Shown in pieces: positions 1 through 8,134 of a stretch of DNA of 64,000 bases (position 1 is its first letter; every line of letters begins with the position of its first letter). A program made the position numbers and the translations under genes. The DNA is from Pseudomonas sp. MPC6 (GTDB taxonomy: Bacteria > Pseudomonadota > Gammaproteobacteria > Pseudomonadales > Pseudomonadaceae). The notes under the pieces were generated by a model. The model worked only from the letters and a program-made list of their open reading frames with translations, had not been told where the DNA came from and did no database searches. The stretch spans positions 1,019,001-1,083,000 of the forward strand of contig NZ_CP034783.1 in the NCBI RefSeq assembly GCF_006094435.1, written 5' to 3'.

Positions 1-404
1 TTGGTGAACAGCTCTTTCTGGCGCAGACAGGTGTCGTTTTTCTGGTAATGGGCCAGGTCCAGCTTGCCGGCGTAGGCAAAGAACTGGTGACCGAAGCCGC
101 CCCCCGGGCCGCGACCGACGACACCGATCACATGCGGGCCGTGGGGCAACGAGACTTCGACCAGAATGTAGCTGGTGTCCGAGGCAAAGTAGAAGCGCCG
201 CGATTGTTCCAGGCTGTACTTGCCGAAACTCATGTCCGACATGCGGGCCAGAATCGGGAACTGCAACGCGTTGATCGAGGCGGATTTACCGAGGTTGTTC
301 GCGCCGTAAACCGACAGCGGCTCTTCCAGAGGGAACAGGCCGAGGCTGTAACCGGCGGTATTCAAAAGGGCAAAACGGCGAATGCCGTAGCGTTCCTTGG
401 TCAT
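1..404 (-). CDS. mksB: MksB, SMC-like condensin ATPase (5' part only)
   Basis: The first 134 codons of the ATPase subunit of the MksBEF (MukBEF-related) chromosome condensin; the rest lies beyond the window edge. Residues about 35-42 form a Walker A loop, GANNLGKS, followed by SINALQFP, as in the head domain of MukB/SMC-type proteins. The ATG overlaps the stop of mksE by four bases (ATGA), so translation is coupled. Order on the minus strand is mksF, mksE, mksB, the same logic as mukF-mukE-mukB. Whether a nuclease gene mksG (plasmid-defence version, Wadjet-like) follows cannot be seen here. Confidence 0.85.
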   Translation of the reverse strand, partial: MTKERYGIRRFALLNTAGYSLGLFPLEEPLSVYGANNLGKSASINALQFPILARMSDMSFGKYSLEQSRRFYFASDTSYILVEVSLPHGPHVIGVVGRGPGGGFGHQFFAYAGKLDLAHYQKNDTCLRQKELFT

Positions 405-1102
405 GCGTCGGTCTCCTGTTCTTCGGCAATGGCGCGGGCCAGGGCGTCTTCTTCGTGTTCTTCCTCGAAGTCAGCGAGGTCCAGCGGGTCATCGGTTTCC
501 AGCAGCTGTTCATCGCTGTCGTCATCGATCAGTACCGGTGCCGGCAATGGCAGCACGCTGTGCAGGCTGGCCGCCAGATCACGGTCTTGCTGCACCGACA
601 GGCAGACGTCGAGGAAGCGATGCATCGGCGGCAGGAACCGGTAGACGCCGTTTTCTTCGCCGGCGAAACCGAGCTGGGTCATGCGACGCATGATTTTTTC
701 TTCGAGCTCTTCGACAGTCTGCACTTCGGCCTGGATGAACAGGTCGCGGTATTTTTCCAGCAGCGACGGCAGTTCATCGCGACCAAGGCTGCCACCGTCG
801 AGCACGGCGACCGGGTCTCGGCCCTGGTCCGCCAGGTGTTCGACCAGGATGAAGGTAAACAGCGCCAGGCGTTGCGCGGTCTTGTTCACCGCCGCTGCGG
901 CGAGGTCCGGCACGAAATAATAGAAGCCACGAGTGTCGCAGACCAGTTCAAAACCCAAGGCCTTGAACAGCGTGCGGTACTGATCCTGGAAGTTCGACAG
1001 CTGCGCGTACAGCTCAGGATCACGGCGGCTGACGTGGTAGCCCTTGAACAGCTCGCGAAAGATCGGTGCCAGCTGAGACAGTTCGGATAGATCAAGGTGC
1101 AT
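401..1102 (-). CDS. mksE: MksE, condensin accessory subunit
   Basis: About 233 residues starting MHLDLSELSQLAPIFRELF; the winged-helix accessory subunit that binds the kleisin MksF and helps load the MksB ATPase on DNA. The C-terminal third is strongly acidic (DDDSDEQLLETDD and an EEEHEED stretch). It overlaps mksF by 11 bases and mksB by four, so the three are one translationally coupled operon. An alternative ATG at 1117 would add five residues; neither start has a strong Shine-Dalgarno, which fits coupling. The family call rests on operon position and size as well as sequence. Confidence 0.8.
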   Translation of the reverse strand: MHLDLSELSQLAPIFRELFKGYHVSRRDPELYAQLSNFQDQYRTLFKALGFELVCDTRGFYYFVPDLAAAAVNKTAQRLALFTFILVEHLADQGRDPVAVLDGGSLGRDELPSLLEKYRDLFIQAEVQTVEELEEKIMRRMTQLGFAGEENGVYRFLPPMHRFLDVCLSVQQDRDLAASLHSVLPLPAPVLIDDDSDEQLLETDDPLDLADFEEEHEEDALARAIAEEQETDA

Positions 1103-2384
1103 GGGAGGTACTTGCATAGAGGGTGCTCGCAGAATCCTCGGCGGCGCTGTCGCGGGCCGAGAGCAGGGCGAAGGAGCGCAGGCTGACCTGATGCTCGTGA
1201 GTGTGGTAATCGCGACGTTCCAGACGCTCACGTTTAAAGCGTTTTTCCCGCGACAGGCGCGAGAACCAGTAGAGCAATTCGTCGGTGGCGCCGTCCGGTT
1301 CCTGTTCCAGCAACCAGGTCATCAGGTCCGGCAGCGGCAGGGCGTCTTCGCAGCGTTCGAGCATCTCCCGAACCGTGCGCGGCGCGCGCGGCACTTCGCC
1401 TTTCTGGGTGTTGTGGGCCTTGGGGAAGCGCGCCGGCTTCGGCTCGAAACGGGCCAGGGCGTAGACATAGGCTTCAACCTGACTGGCGCTGCCGAGAAAG
1501 GTGCTTTGCGGGCGGGTGAACATCGGCATCGCCGCTTGCGGCACTGCGTCGATGCCTTTGCGCCGGATGGCCGCCAGGGCCAGCGCCGCGCCACGGGTCA
1601 CGGCATTGTGCCGGCGGGCTTCTTCACGCAACGGCAGCAGCAGTTCTCGGGCATGGCGCAGGGTCAGCTGGGCGCTGGTCTGCATTTCGAGGATGCGCGC
1701 GTGGGTGCGCAACAGCATGTCGTCATCGACCAGGTGGCCAAGACGCTGCTGATCGGTGAGCATCTTCAGCAGCACGTTTTCGACCTTGCGCACGCCTTGT
1801 TCGAAGGCGCCGTCGGCGTTCACCAACTGGATCATCGGCTCGACATATTCATCCCAGGTCGCCAGCACTTCAGCGTAACGCTGGCGCAGCGGAATCTGCC
1901 GGTCGCTGGTCTTGGCGCGTTCGGCGACGGCCACCAGCGCCTGTTCATCGTTGGCGAGCTTCTTCAATACGTCCCGCACGCGCATGTCGAGCAGGCGCAG
2001 CTGGCGCGCGAGGTCGTTGCCGTCGCGGATGTCGAAGGCGTCCTGGATGTAGCCGGCCAGACGCTCGAGATGGCGCAGATAGGCTTCGATCTCCAGGCAC
2101 AGGCCCAAGCGGTGTTCACGGCGCAGGTAAGCGAGGAAATCGTGAATCTGCGCGTTGAGCTCGAAACGGTTCGGGCTTTTCGCCACCGGAACCAGAATGT
2201 CGAGGCGAATCCACACGTCCAGCAGGCTGGTGATGTCCTGCGGTGTACTGTCCAGTTGCTGGGCGGCCAACTGTGAACGCAATTCGCTGAGGCTCAGGGT
2301 GCCTTGGTCGAAGTGCTCGCACAGTGGCTCCAGAAGGGCCCAGTGTTCAGCGAGGGCGCGCAAGACGCGCTTGGGTTCGATCAT
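1092..2384 (-). CDS. mksF: MksF, kleisin-like condensin subunit
   Basis: 430 residues starting MIEPKRVLRALAEHWALLEP. Helical protein of the size expected for the MksF kleisin, which bridges the two MksB heads in the condensin complex that organises the nucleoid. The reading frame stays open upstream to 2450, but the ATG at 2384 matches the usual N-terminus. It is the first gene of the mksFEB operon. The promoter must lie in the 168-base gap shared with the divergent gene that starts near 2553. Confidence 0.82.
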   Translation of the reverse strand: MIEPKRVLRALAEHWALLEPLCEHFDQGTLSLSELRSQLAAQQLDSTPQDITSLLDVWIRLDILVPVAKSPNRFELNAQIHDFLAYLRREHRLGLCLEIEAYLRHLERLAGYIQDAFDIRDGNDLARQLRLLDMRVRDVLKKLANDEQALVAVAERAKTSDRQIPLRQRYAEVLATWDEYVEPMIQLVNADGAFEQGVRKVENVLLKMLTDQQRLGHLVDDDMLLRTHARILEMQTSAQLTLRHARELLLPLREEARRHNAVTRGAALALAAIRRKGIDAVPQAAMPMFTRPQSTFLGSASQVEAYVYALARFEPKPARFPKAHNTQKGEVPRAPRTVREMLERCEDALPLPDLMTWLLEQEPDGATDELLYWFSRLSREKRFKRERLERRDYHTHEHQVSLRSFALLSARDSAAEDSASTLYASTSHAP

Positions 2385-2552
2385 CGGGATGGCCGGCTGT
2401 CTGACGATTGAAAGCCGCGATTGTACTGCATCGGGGCCAATGCAAATCACTCTCGGGATGGACTGTCGTTTTTCTGTCTATCAAGCGCGGGCGATCTTGA
2501 GCGAAGGGCGGTAGAATCCCTGCACTTTCAGTTATCCACAAGTGGCCGACCT

Positions 2553-3332
2553 TTGCTTATCGAGTCCCGTCGCCGCGCTTATTTGGCCGCCATGCAGGTG
2601 GTCAACTGGCTGCCGCGCACCGAATTGCCCTTTGCTGCGCCGTCGCGGCCCGAGCTCCTGGAAACGCCCGAGCCCGTGGTTGTCGCCCCGGTTGCACCGG
2701 CTCCTGTGGCTGAGCCGCCCGTGGAGCCGCGGGTCAAACCTGCCGAACGGGTAAAGATCGAAGTGCCCCGGCCATCGTTGGCCAGCACGCGCACGAACGC
2801 CAAGGTCGAAGAAGCCGCCGCCCCGGTCGCGAGCAGGGTGGCGGTCGTACCGCCGCCCCGTTTCGCCCTGCAATTGCTGCGAGCCGGTCGCTGCCTGTTG
2901 CTGGTGGAGTTACCCACAGGCGAAACATTCCAGGCACGCGACCCTGCCTATCTGCTGCTCAAGGACATGCTGCGCGCCGCCGGTCTGCCGGACAGCCCGC
3001 AAATCGTCGGCGAGCCGGTGCGCTGGCCGTTGCTGGCCCGGGGCACAATGGATCAGGGCCCGGAAGCCGCCCGCGATTTCGTGCAAGGATTTCTTTCGGC
3101 CCGCCTGGAAGACGCCCCGTGCGTCTGCCTGTGGCTGATTGGCCTGCCAGCGTTACGTTTTGCCGGTGAAGCGAATGCCGAGGCATTCAACCGTGAACTC
3201 CAGGTCGAAGGCCTGGGCTCGGTCTGGGCCCTGCCGGGCCTGGAATTATTAATGGAAGAGCCACAGCGTAAGGCTGATGTCTGGCAAGCCATGCGTCGGC
3301 TGATGGCGCGCTGGAAAGAACCCAATGAGTGA
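2553..3332 (+). CDS. Conserved Pseudomonas protein of unknown function, upstream of rimI
   Basis: 259 residues if the TTG at 2553 (LLIESRRRAYLAAMQVVNWL) is used; an in-frame ATG at 2592 would give 246. Residues roughly 25-85 are rich in Pro, Val and Ala, probably a flexible linker. The C-terminal half is a compact domain (FALQLLRAGRCLLLVELPTG and onwards) of unknown fold. No signal peptide or catalytic motif was recognised. It overlaps rimI by eight bases, so the two are co-translated; this arrangement matches PAO1. The proline-rich linker resembles TonB-type proteins, but no TonB motif was seen. Confidence 0.72.
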   Translation: MLIESRRRAYLAAMQVVNWLPRTELPFAAPSRPELLETPEPVVVAPVAPAPVAEPPVEPRVKPAERVKIEVPRPSLASTRTNAKVEEAAAPVASRVAVVPPPRFALQLLRAGRCLLLVELPTGETFQARDPAYLLLKDMLRAAGLPDSPQIVGEPVRWPLLARGTMDQGPEAARDFVQGFLSARLEDAPCVCLWLIGLPALRFAGEANAEAFNRELQVEGLGSVWALPGLELLMEEPQRKADVWQAMRRLMARWKEPNE

Positions 3333-3777
3333 TGCTGTATCGTTCCGCCCGATGACCGAGGCGGACCTGGACGCCGTACTGAAAATCGAATATGCGGCCT
3401 ATAGCCATCCCTGGACCCGCGGGATTTTTCTCGATGGCCTGGGCAAGTACCAGATCTGGCTGATGTTCGAAGGGCAGCAGCAGGTCGGTCATGGTGTGGT
3501 GCAGATCATTCTCGATGAAGCGCATCTGCTGAACATCACCGTCAAACCGGAGAATCAGGGCCGTGGCCTGGGCTTGACGCTGCTGGAGCATCTGATGTCG
3601 ATTGCCTACACGGCCGAGGCGCGCGAATGTTTCCTGGAAGTGCGCGACAGCAACCGGTCCGCGTTTCGGTTGTATGAGCGGTATGGGTTTAACGAGATCG
3701 GGCGTCGGCGGGATTACTACCCGGCGGTGGGTGGGCGCGAAGATGCGGTGGTCATGGCCTGCACCTTGGTGGATTGA
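3325..3777 (+). CDS. rimI: Ribosomal protein S18 alanine N-acetyltransferase
   Basis: 150-residue GNAT acetyltransferase that transfers acetyl from acetyl-CoA to the N-terminal alanine of ribosomal protein S18. The acetyl-CoA binding motif A is visible around residues 70-85 (VKPENQGRGLGLTLLEHL), followed by the motif FLEVRDSNRSAFRLYERYGF and a GRRRDYYP segment typical of RimI. Length matches the family. The start lies inside the end of the preceding gene, and a REP-like palindrome follows the stop. Confidence 0.93.
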   Translation: MSDAVSFRPMTEADLDAVLKIEYAAYSHPWTRGIFLDGLGKYQIWLMFEGQQQVGHGVVQIILDEAHLLNITVKPENQGRGLGLTLLEHLMSIAYTAEARECFLEVRDSNRSAFRLYERYGFNEIGRRRDYYPAVGGREDAVVMACTLVD

Positions 3778-3784
3778 ATCCTGA

Positions 3785-3880
3785 AAGCTTCGCCGGCAAG
3801 CCTCGCTCCTACAGGGGGGGCGTCGGTCTCACATGTTGTGTCCGACACCAATCCTGTGGGAGCGAGGCTTGCCCGCGAAT
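3785..3880. repeat. REP-type inverted repeat pair
   Basis: Two facing copies of a Pseudomonas REP element: CTTCGCCGGCAAGCCTCGC followed by TCCTACAGG, then CTGTGGGAGCGAGGCTTGCC. The unit recurs in many intergenic gaps of this window. It is probably a non-autonomous REPIN mobilised by a RAYT transposase encoded elsewhere. Confidence 0.8.
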
Positions 3881-3902
3881 GCGTCTTAACAGACGAAGAA
3901 AA

Positions 3903-4307
3903 TCAACGTTTACCATCCATCGGATCCCGCCGCGCCATCTCCTCTTCATCCAGCCCGTTGCCGCCACCAATGTCGTCTTCATCGACAATGCTCAAATCCC
4001 AATCCGCCTGGTCACCTTCACCGGCCTCTTGAGCATCCCGCGCACCGTCTTCACGGATCAATGTTTCCGGGCTCATGTCGTCGTCGGTGGATTCATGGTC
4101 ATCGGTCGAGGCGCCGGTCATACCGGCTTCCTGCACGCGTTCCCGGGGCATCAGTCGCGCGCGCTCCGCCTCCGGCAGCTCGTCGCCGATTTTGGCGCTC
4201 GGTTGTTCCTCATCGAAATCCAGCTCACGCATCGAACCCATGCGGTCTTCGGTGTCGTCAATGGGCTCGGGTTGCGCCGCCTCGTACGGACGTCGTGTAT
4301 CAGTCAT
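3903..4307 (-). CDS. Small highly acidic protein of unknown function
   Basis: 134 residues, strongly enriched in Asp and Glu, with runs such as STDDDMSPE and SIVDEDDIGGG; probably intrinsically disordered. The ATG has a good ribosome binding site (GAGGA, 6 bases upstream). Similar short proteins in fluorescent pseudomonads are sometimes labelled serine kinase/phosphatase, but no kinase or phosphatase motif is visible. No signal peptide. It is a single gene divergent from the carbonic anhydrase. Confidence 0.7.
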   Translation of the reverse strand: MTDTRRPYEAAQPEPIDDTEDRMGSMRELDFDEEQPSAKIGDELPEAERARLMPRERVQEAGMTGASTDDHESTDDDMSPETLIREDGARDAQEAGEGDQADWDLSIVDEDDIGGGNGLDEEEMARRDPMDGKR

Positions 4308-4475
4308 GGTAATTCCTCATACTGTGGGCCTTACTACGGTGGACCCACTGGGCTGCTCAGAATTCCGCCAGCCTGGAACACCGGTAATATGCATCATCTG
4401 CAATCTGCATCTCGCGCGTGACCCAGACGGGCGGTTGTCTGTCAAATCAGCGCATCATTCACGAGGCTTCATTGC

Positions 4476-5120
4476 ATGAACGAATTACAAGATCTGATTG
4501 ATAACAACGAACGCTGGGCCGAAGCGATCAAGCAGGAAGATCCGGACTTCTTCTCCAAGCTGGCTCGCCAACAGACCCCGGAATACCTATGGATCGGCTG
4601 CTCCGATGCACGGGTGCCGGCCAACGAAATCGTCGGCATGCTGCCGGGCGATCTGTTCGTCCACCGCAACGTGGCCAATGTGGTGTTGCACACTGACCTC
4701 AATTGCCTGTCGGTGATCCAGTACGCGGTCGACGTGCTCAAGGTCAAACACATCCTCGTCACCGGCCACTACGGCTGTGGCGGGGTGCGCGCCTCGATGC
4801 AGGATCGCCAGTTGGGCCTGATCGACGGCTGGCTGCGTTCCATTCGCGATCTGTACTATGAAAAACGCGAAGAGCTCGCCAAGTTGCCCACCGAAGAAGA
4901 GCGGGTCGATCGTCTCTGCGAACTCAACGTGATCCAGCAAGTGGCGAACGTCGGGCATACCAGCATTGTGCAAAACGCCTGGCACCGCGGGCAGAAACTG
5001 TCGATCCACGGCTGCATCTATGGCATCAAGGATGGTCGCTGGAAAAGCCTGAACGCCACCATCAGCGGTTTCGAGCAGTTGCCGCCGCAGTACCGCCTGC
5101 GTCCGGTCGAGGTGTTGTAA
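4476..5120 (+). CDS. can: Beta-class carbonic anhydrase
   Basis: 214 residues. Interconverts carbon dioxide and bicarbonate in the cytoplasm. The zinc ligands and catalytic dyad of the beta class are present: CSDARVPANE (Cys, with the Asp-Arg dyad) near residue 42, and HYGCGG (His and second Cys) near residue 98-102. Length and C-terminus match E. coli Can. A GAGG ribosome binding site sits nine bases before the ATG. A stable hairpin lies just after the stop. Confidence 0.94.
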   Translation: MNELQDLIDNNERWAEAIKQEDPDFFSKLARQQTPEYLWIGCSDARVPANEIVGMLPGDLFVHRNVANVVLHTDLNCLSVIQYAVDVLKVKHILVTGHYGCGGVRASMQDRQLGLIDGWLRSIRDLYYEKREELAKLPTEEERVDRLCELNVIQQVANVGHTSIVQNAWHRGQKLSIHGCIYGIKDGRWKSLNATISGFEQLPPQYRLRPVEVL

Positions 5121-5128
5121 GGGCCTTC

Positions 5129-5161
5129 AGCTGCAGCGGCAGGCAAACTGCTGCTGCAGCT
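5129..5161 (+). terminator. Hairpin after carbonic anhydrase gene
   Basis: A 14-base arm (AGCTGCAGCGGCAG) faces a near-perfect complement after a five-base loop, starting nine bases after the stop. There is no long T-run, so it may end or stabilise the transcript rather than act as a strong intrinsic terminator. Confidence 0.4.
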
Positions 5162-5231
5162 TGTCGACCGACAGAGGAAAAAGCGCGCTTTTCCGCGTCA
5201 GCCATGGCTTACGCGGGAAAGTCGCTCATCG

Positions 5232-6404
5232 TTACAGATTCGGCGCAGAGTTCGCACCCACCGGCGCGGGTACCTTGAGCTGTGTGAGCTGCGACTTGAT
5301 CGGAGCCGTCGCGCATTTGGCCACGGCTTGTTCAGGCGTCAGGTTGCGGATCGAGGTGTAGAACAGCTCGCAGGTCTTTTCCTTGCGGGTCACTTGCCAG
5401 GTCTGGGTGCAGCTTTTGAGCTGAACGTTCGGATCGCTCCCCGGTTGGCTGCCCATGCCGGCCTGCCAGCAGGCAGCGCTCAAATCCTGGCCCATGATTT
5501 TCAGCCCCGCGGTGTCAGCCTGGGCCTGGGCGTTGTCGCCGCTGTAGCTGTCCGGATTGGCGGCGTACCAGATATAACTCGGGTGGTTGGAACCCAGCAC
5601 CGGCACCTTGACCCCTTCGCTGGGACTGATGGTTGCCAGCCCCAGAACATTCACGGTCGGGCCATATTGCTGCTTGATCCAGTTACGCACCGGCGCACCA
5701 AAGGCGACCATGGGCAATGTCGCGCCACTGGCGTTCTGGCTGACGTTTTTGACCATGGTGGTCTGGTAGTCCTTGAAGTAGTCGTAGACGCCTTCCAGGT
5801 CCTTGCCGGCGCTGGACGGCGCGGCAATCGGCGCGATGTCGATGATGGTCTGGTAGCCCGGCGTCTGTTCGGCGGGGATGCCGTTGTCGGTGAGCAGCGT
5901 GGCCCAGCGATCGGTGGTGGCGGACCGGAGGTAATCCTGAGCCTGGGTCAGCGAATAGTCCGGCGGGAAGTGCAGCAATTCGACGCTCTTGCGATTTTCC
6001 AGGGCCATGCCCAATGGCAGGAACAGATTCCAGCTGAAGGCCCACTTGCCATCGGCATTCAATTTGCTGGCACCGGTGTAGGCCAGGTCGCCAGCGTCGA
6101 GCAGCGCGGCCAAGGGTTTCTCGTAACCGTCGGGAACGCCGCTGATGTCGGCGTAGAGCTGATCGTTATCGGTCTTGACCCGCACTGTCGCCGCGCTGTA
6201 GCCATCGCGCTGCAGGCTTTGGCTCAGGTAATGCTCGACGGTTTGCTCCAGCGTCCAGTTGCGAAAACAGATGACGTTGCAGTTGTTGGGGTAGGCGAAC
6301 AGGCGGGTGACGCGTTCGGTACTGCCCAGCTTCAGGTCGACATCGGCATGGGCGGCGGCGCTCAGGGTTAGGGTAGCGAGGGTGAGTCCTGCGAGTTTGA
6401 ACAT
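5232..6404 (-). CDS. Exported protein of unknown function
   Basis: 390 residues with a clear Sec signal peptide (MFKLAGLTLATLTLSAAAHA, cleavage after AHA near residue 20). The mature protein has paired cysteines near the N-terminus (NNCNVICF) and others in the C-terminal 90 residues (AACWQ, LKSCTQ, KTCELF, AKCATA), which suggests disulfide bonds in the periplasm. No enzymatic motif was recognised. It is encoded alone downstream of the AtoE-like gene on the same strand, separated by about 110 bases and a hairpin. Confidence 0.75.
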   Translation of the reverse strand: MFKLAGLTLATLTLSAAAHADVDLKLGSTERVTRLFAYPNNCNVICFRNWTLEQTVEHYLSQSLQRDGYSAATVRVKTDNDQLYADISGVPDGYEKPLAALLDAGDLAYTGASKLNADGKWAFSWNLFLPLGMALENRKSVELLHFPPDYSLTQAQDYLRSATTDRWATLLTDNGIPAEQTPGYQTIIDIAPIAAPSSAGKDLEGVYDYFKDYQTTMVKNVSQNASGATLPMVAFGAPVRNWIKQQYGPTVNVLGLATISPSEGVKVPVLGSNHPSYIWYAANPDSYSGDNAQAQADTAGLKIMGQDLSAACWQAGMGSQPGSDPNVQLKSCTQTWQVTRKEKTCELFYTSIRNLTPEQAVAKCATAPIKSQLTQLKVPAPVGANSAPNL

Positions 6405-6482
6405 GCTCAGATCCTTTTCAGCGTGTGGGCCCTTGGTTTCGGGCGCTCTACATACTGAAACAGGCTGGGCTGGACAAGAAGT

Positions 6483-6510
6483 GGGCCGATGGAAATATCG
6501 GCCCTTTTTT
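6483..6510 (-). terminator. Hairpin after the atoE-like gene
   Basis: Perfect 8-bp stem GGGCCGAT/ATCGGCCC with a six-base loop, immediately after the minus-strand stop at 6514. A run of six T flanks it on the plus strand and becomes an A-run before the hairpin on the minus strand. The T-run faces the wrong way for the upstream gene, so the direction of termination is uncertain. Confidence 0.45.
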
Positions 6511-6513
6511 GCG

Positions 6514-7932
6514 TCAAGGCATCACTGGCGGCGTATACGTCAGCGTCGTCCCCAACGCCCACAGCAGCAACAGCACCAGCGGTGTGTGCACCAGCAGTTG
6601 CACGAACGAGAATCCGATCAGGTCCCTTGCCTTCAACCCCAGCACGCCCAGCAGTGGCAGCATGTAGAACGGGTTGATCAGGTTAGGCAGCGCCTCGGCG
6701 GCATTGTAGATCTGCACGGCCCAGCCCAGGTGGTAGTTCAGGTCGTTGGCCACTTGCATCACATAGGGCGCTTCGATGATCCACTTGCCGCCGCCGGACG
6801 GGATGAAGAAACCGAGGATCGCCGAGTACACTCCCATCAACAGCGCGTAGGTGTCGTGGGACGCGATGCTGACGAAAAAGGTCGAGATGTGGTGGGCCAG
6901 GGTCTGGGCGTCCGTCCCTTTGACGGTGGTCATCAGCGCGGCGATCGAGCCATACAGCGGGAACTGGATCAGGACGCCGGTGGTGGTCGGCACCGCGCGG
7001 GCCACGGCATCGAGGAAGCTGCGCGGGCGCCAGTGCAGCAGGGCGCCGAGCATGATGAACAGGAAGTTATAGGTGTTCAGCCCGGAAATCGCACTGATCG
7101 CCGGTTTGGTCGAGAACTCGTGGAACAGCCATCCGGCCGCCAGCAGCACCAGCAAAATCGTCAGCAGCGGGCTGTGCTCCAGCCATTCGCCGGGGCGGGT
7201 GCGCGGTTGCAGCGGCGGCAGGTTGAAACTCGGGTCGATACCGCAGGCTTGGGCATCACGGGCGGAATTCGGGCCAGGTGCGGTGGCATAGGCAATGATC
7301 AGCGAGATCACGATCAACGCCAGCAACATCACGCCGGACTGCCAGAGAAAGATGGTCTGGGTGAACGGAATCACCCCGGTGATCGACAGAATCGACGGCG
7401 GCAGACTGCCCGGGTTGGCCTGCAATTGCGCCGCGGAGGACGACAGGCCCAGGGCCCACACCGCGCCCAGGCCCAGGTAGGCGGCGGCACCGGCGGCGCG
7501 GTAATCCATTTTCAGATCGGTACGGCGGGCGAGGGCGCGCACCAGCAAGCCGCCGAACACCAGCGACAGGCCCCAGTTCAGCAACGACGCGACCATGGAG
7601 ATCAGCGCGACCCAGGCCACGGCGGAACGGCCGTTTTTCGGGATGCGTGCCAGGCGGTCGATCAATTTCACCGCCGGTGGCGAGCTGGCGACCACGTAAC
7701 CGCCGATCACCACGAAGGCCATCTGCATGGTGAACGGGATCAGGCTCCAGAATCCGTCACCGAAGGCCATGGCGGCATCGGTGGGTTTGGCGCCCATGGC
7801 CATGGTGGCCACGGCGACGATGATCACCGCCAGCGCGGCAAACACCCAGGAGTCGGGGAACCAGCGCTCGGCAAAGCTTGAGCAGCGCAGGGCAAAACGG
7901 GCAGAGCGGCTATCTTCGATATCAGCGGTCAC
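6514..7932 (-). CDS. atoE: Short-chain fatty acid transporter, AtoE family
   Basis: 472 residues from the GTG at 7932, which has CGAGG eight bases upstream; the frame is open to 8013 but has no better site. Hydrophobic throughout, with about twelve membrane segments, and typical AtoE stretches (FIPSGGGKWIIEAP and WALGLSSSAAQLQAN). The family imports short-chain fatty acids such as acetoacetate or butyrate. No ato catabolic genes flank it, so the substrate is inferred from family only. Confidence 0.85.
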   Translation of the reverse strand: MTADIEDSRSARFALRCSSFAERWFPDSWVFAALAVIIVAVATMAMGAKPTDAAMAFGDGFWSLIPFTMQMAFVVIGGYVVASSPPAVKLIDRLARIPKNGRSAVAWVALISMVASLLNWGLSLVFGGLLVRALARRTDLKMDYRAAGAAAYLGLGAVWALGLSSSAAQLQANPGSLPPSILSITGVIPFTQTIFLWQSGVMLLALIVISLIIAYATAPGPNSARDAQACGIDPSFNLPPLQPRTRPGEWLEHSPLLTILLVLLAAGWLFHEFSTKPAISAISGLNTYNFLFIMLGALLHWRPRSFLDAVARAVPTTTGVLIQFPLYGSIAALMTTVKGTDAQTLAHHISTFFVSIASHDTYALLMGVYSAILGFFIPSGGGKWIIEAPYVMQVANDLNYHLGWAVQIYNAAEALPNLINPFYMLPLLGVLGLKARDLIGFSFVQLLVHTPLVLLLLWALGTTLTYTPPVMP

Positions 7933-8134
7933 GGGAGTACCTCGGATTTTTATGTTTTTTGAGGTCATCAGGGCTGCACAGGCCCGTCTGGACAGCTGCC
8001 AACAGTAATTCAATCGACCTTTTTTTGTGACGAAGTTTTACCAGTATTGGACTTTGGTCTAACGGGTTGTCCGCTGGCGCATTTGCGTAGACCATGGGCG
8101 CCTTGGTTTTTTGCCCTGTGCCAGAGTTCCGTTC

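Noticed and set aside
3903..4307. Serine kinase/phosphatase label for the acidic protein
   Set aside because: No kinase or phosphatase motif can be seen in 134 mostly acidic residues.
6307..7881. 524-residue open frame on the plus strand
   Set aside because: Antisense to the AtoE-like gene; its product is dominated by Gln, His, Arg and Gly in low-complexity fashion, typical of a shadow frame.
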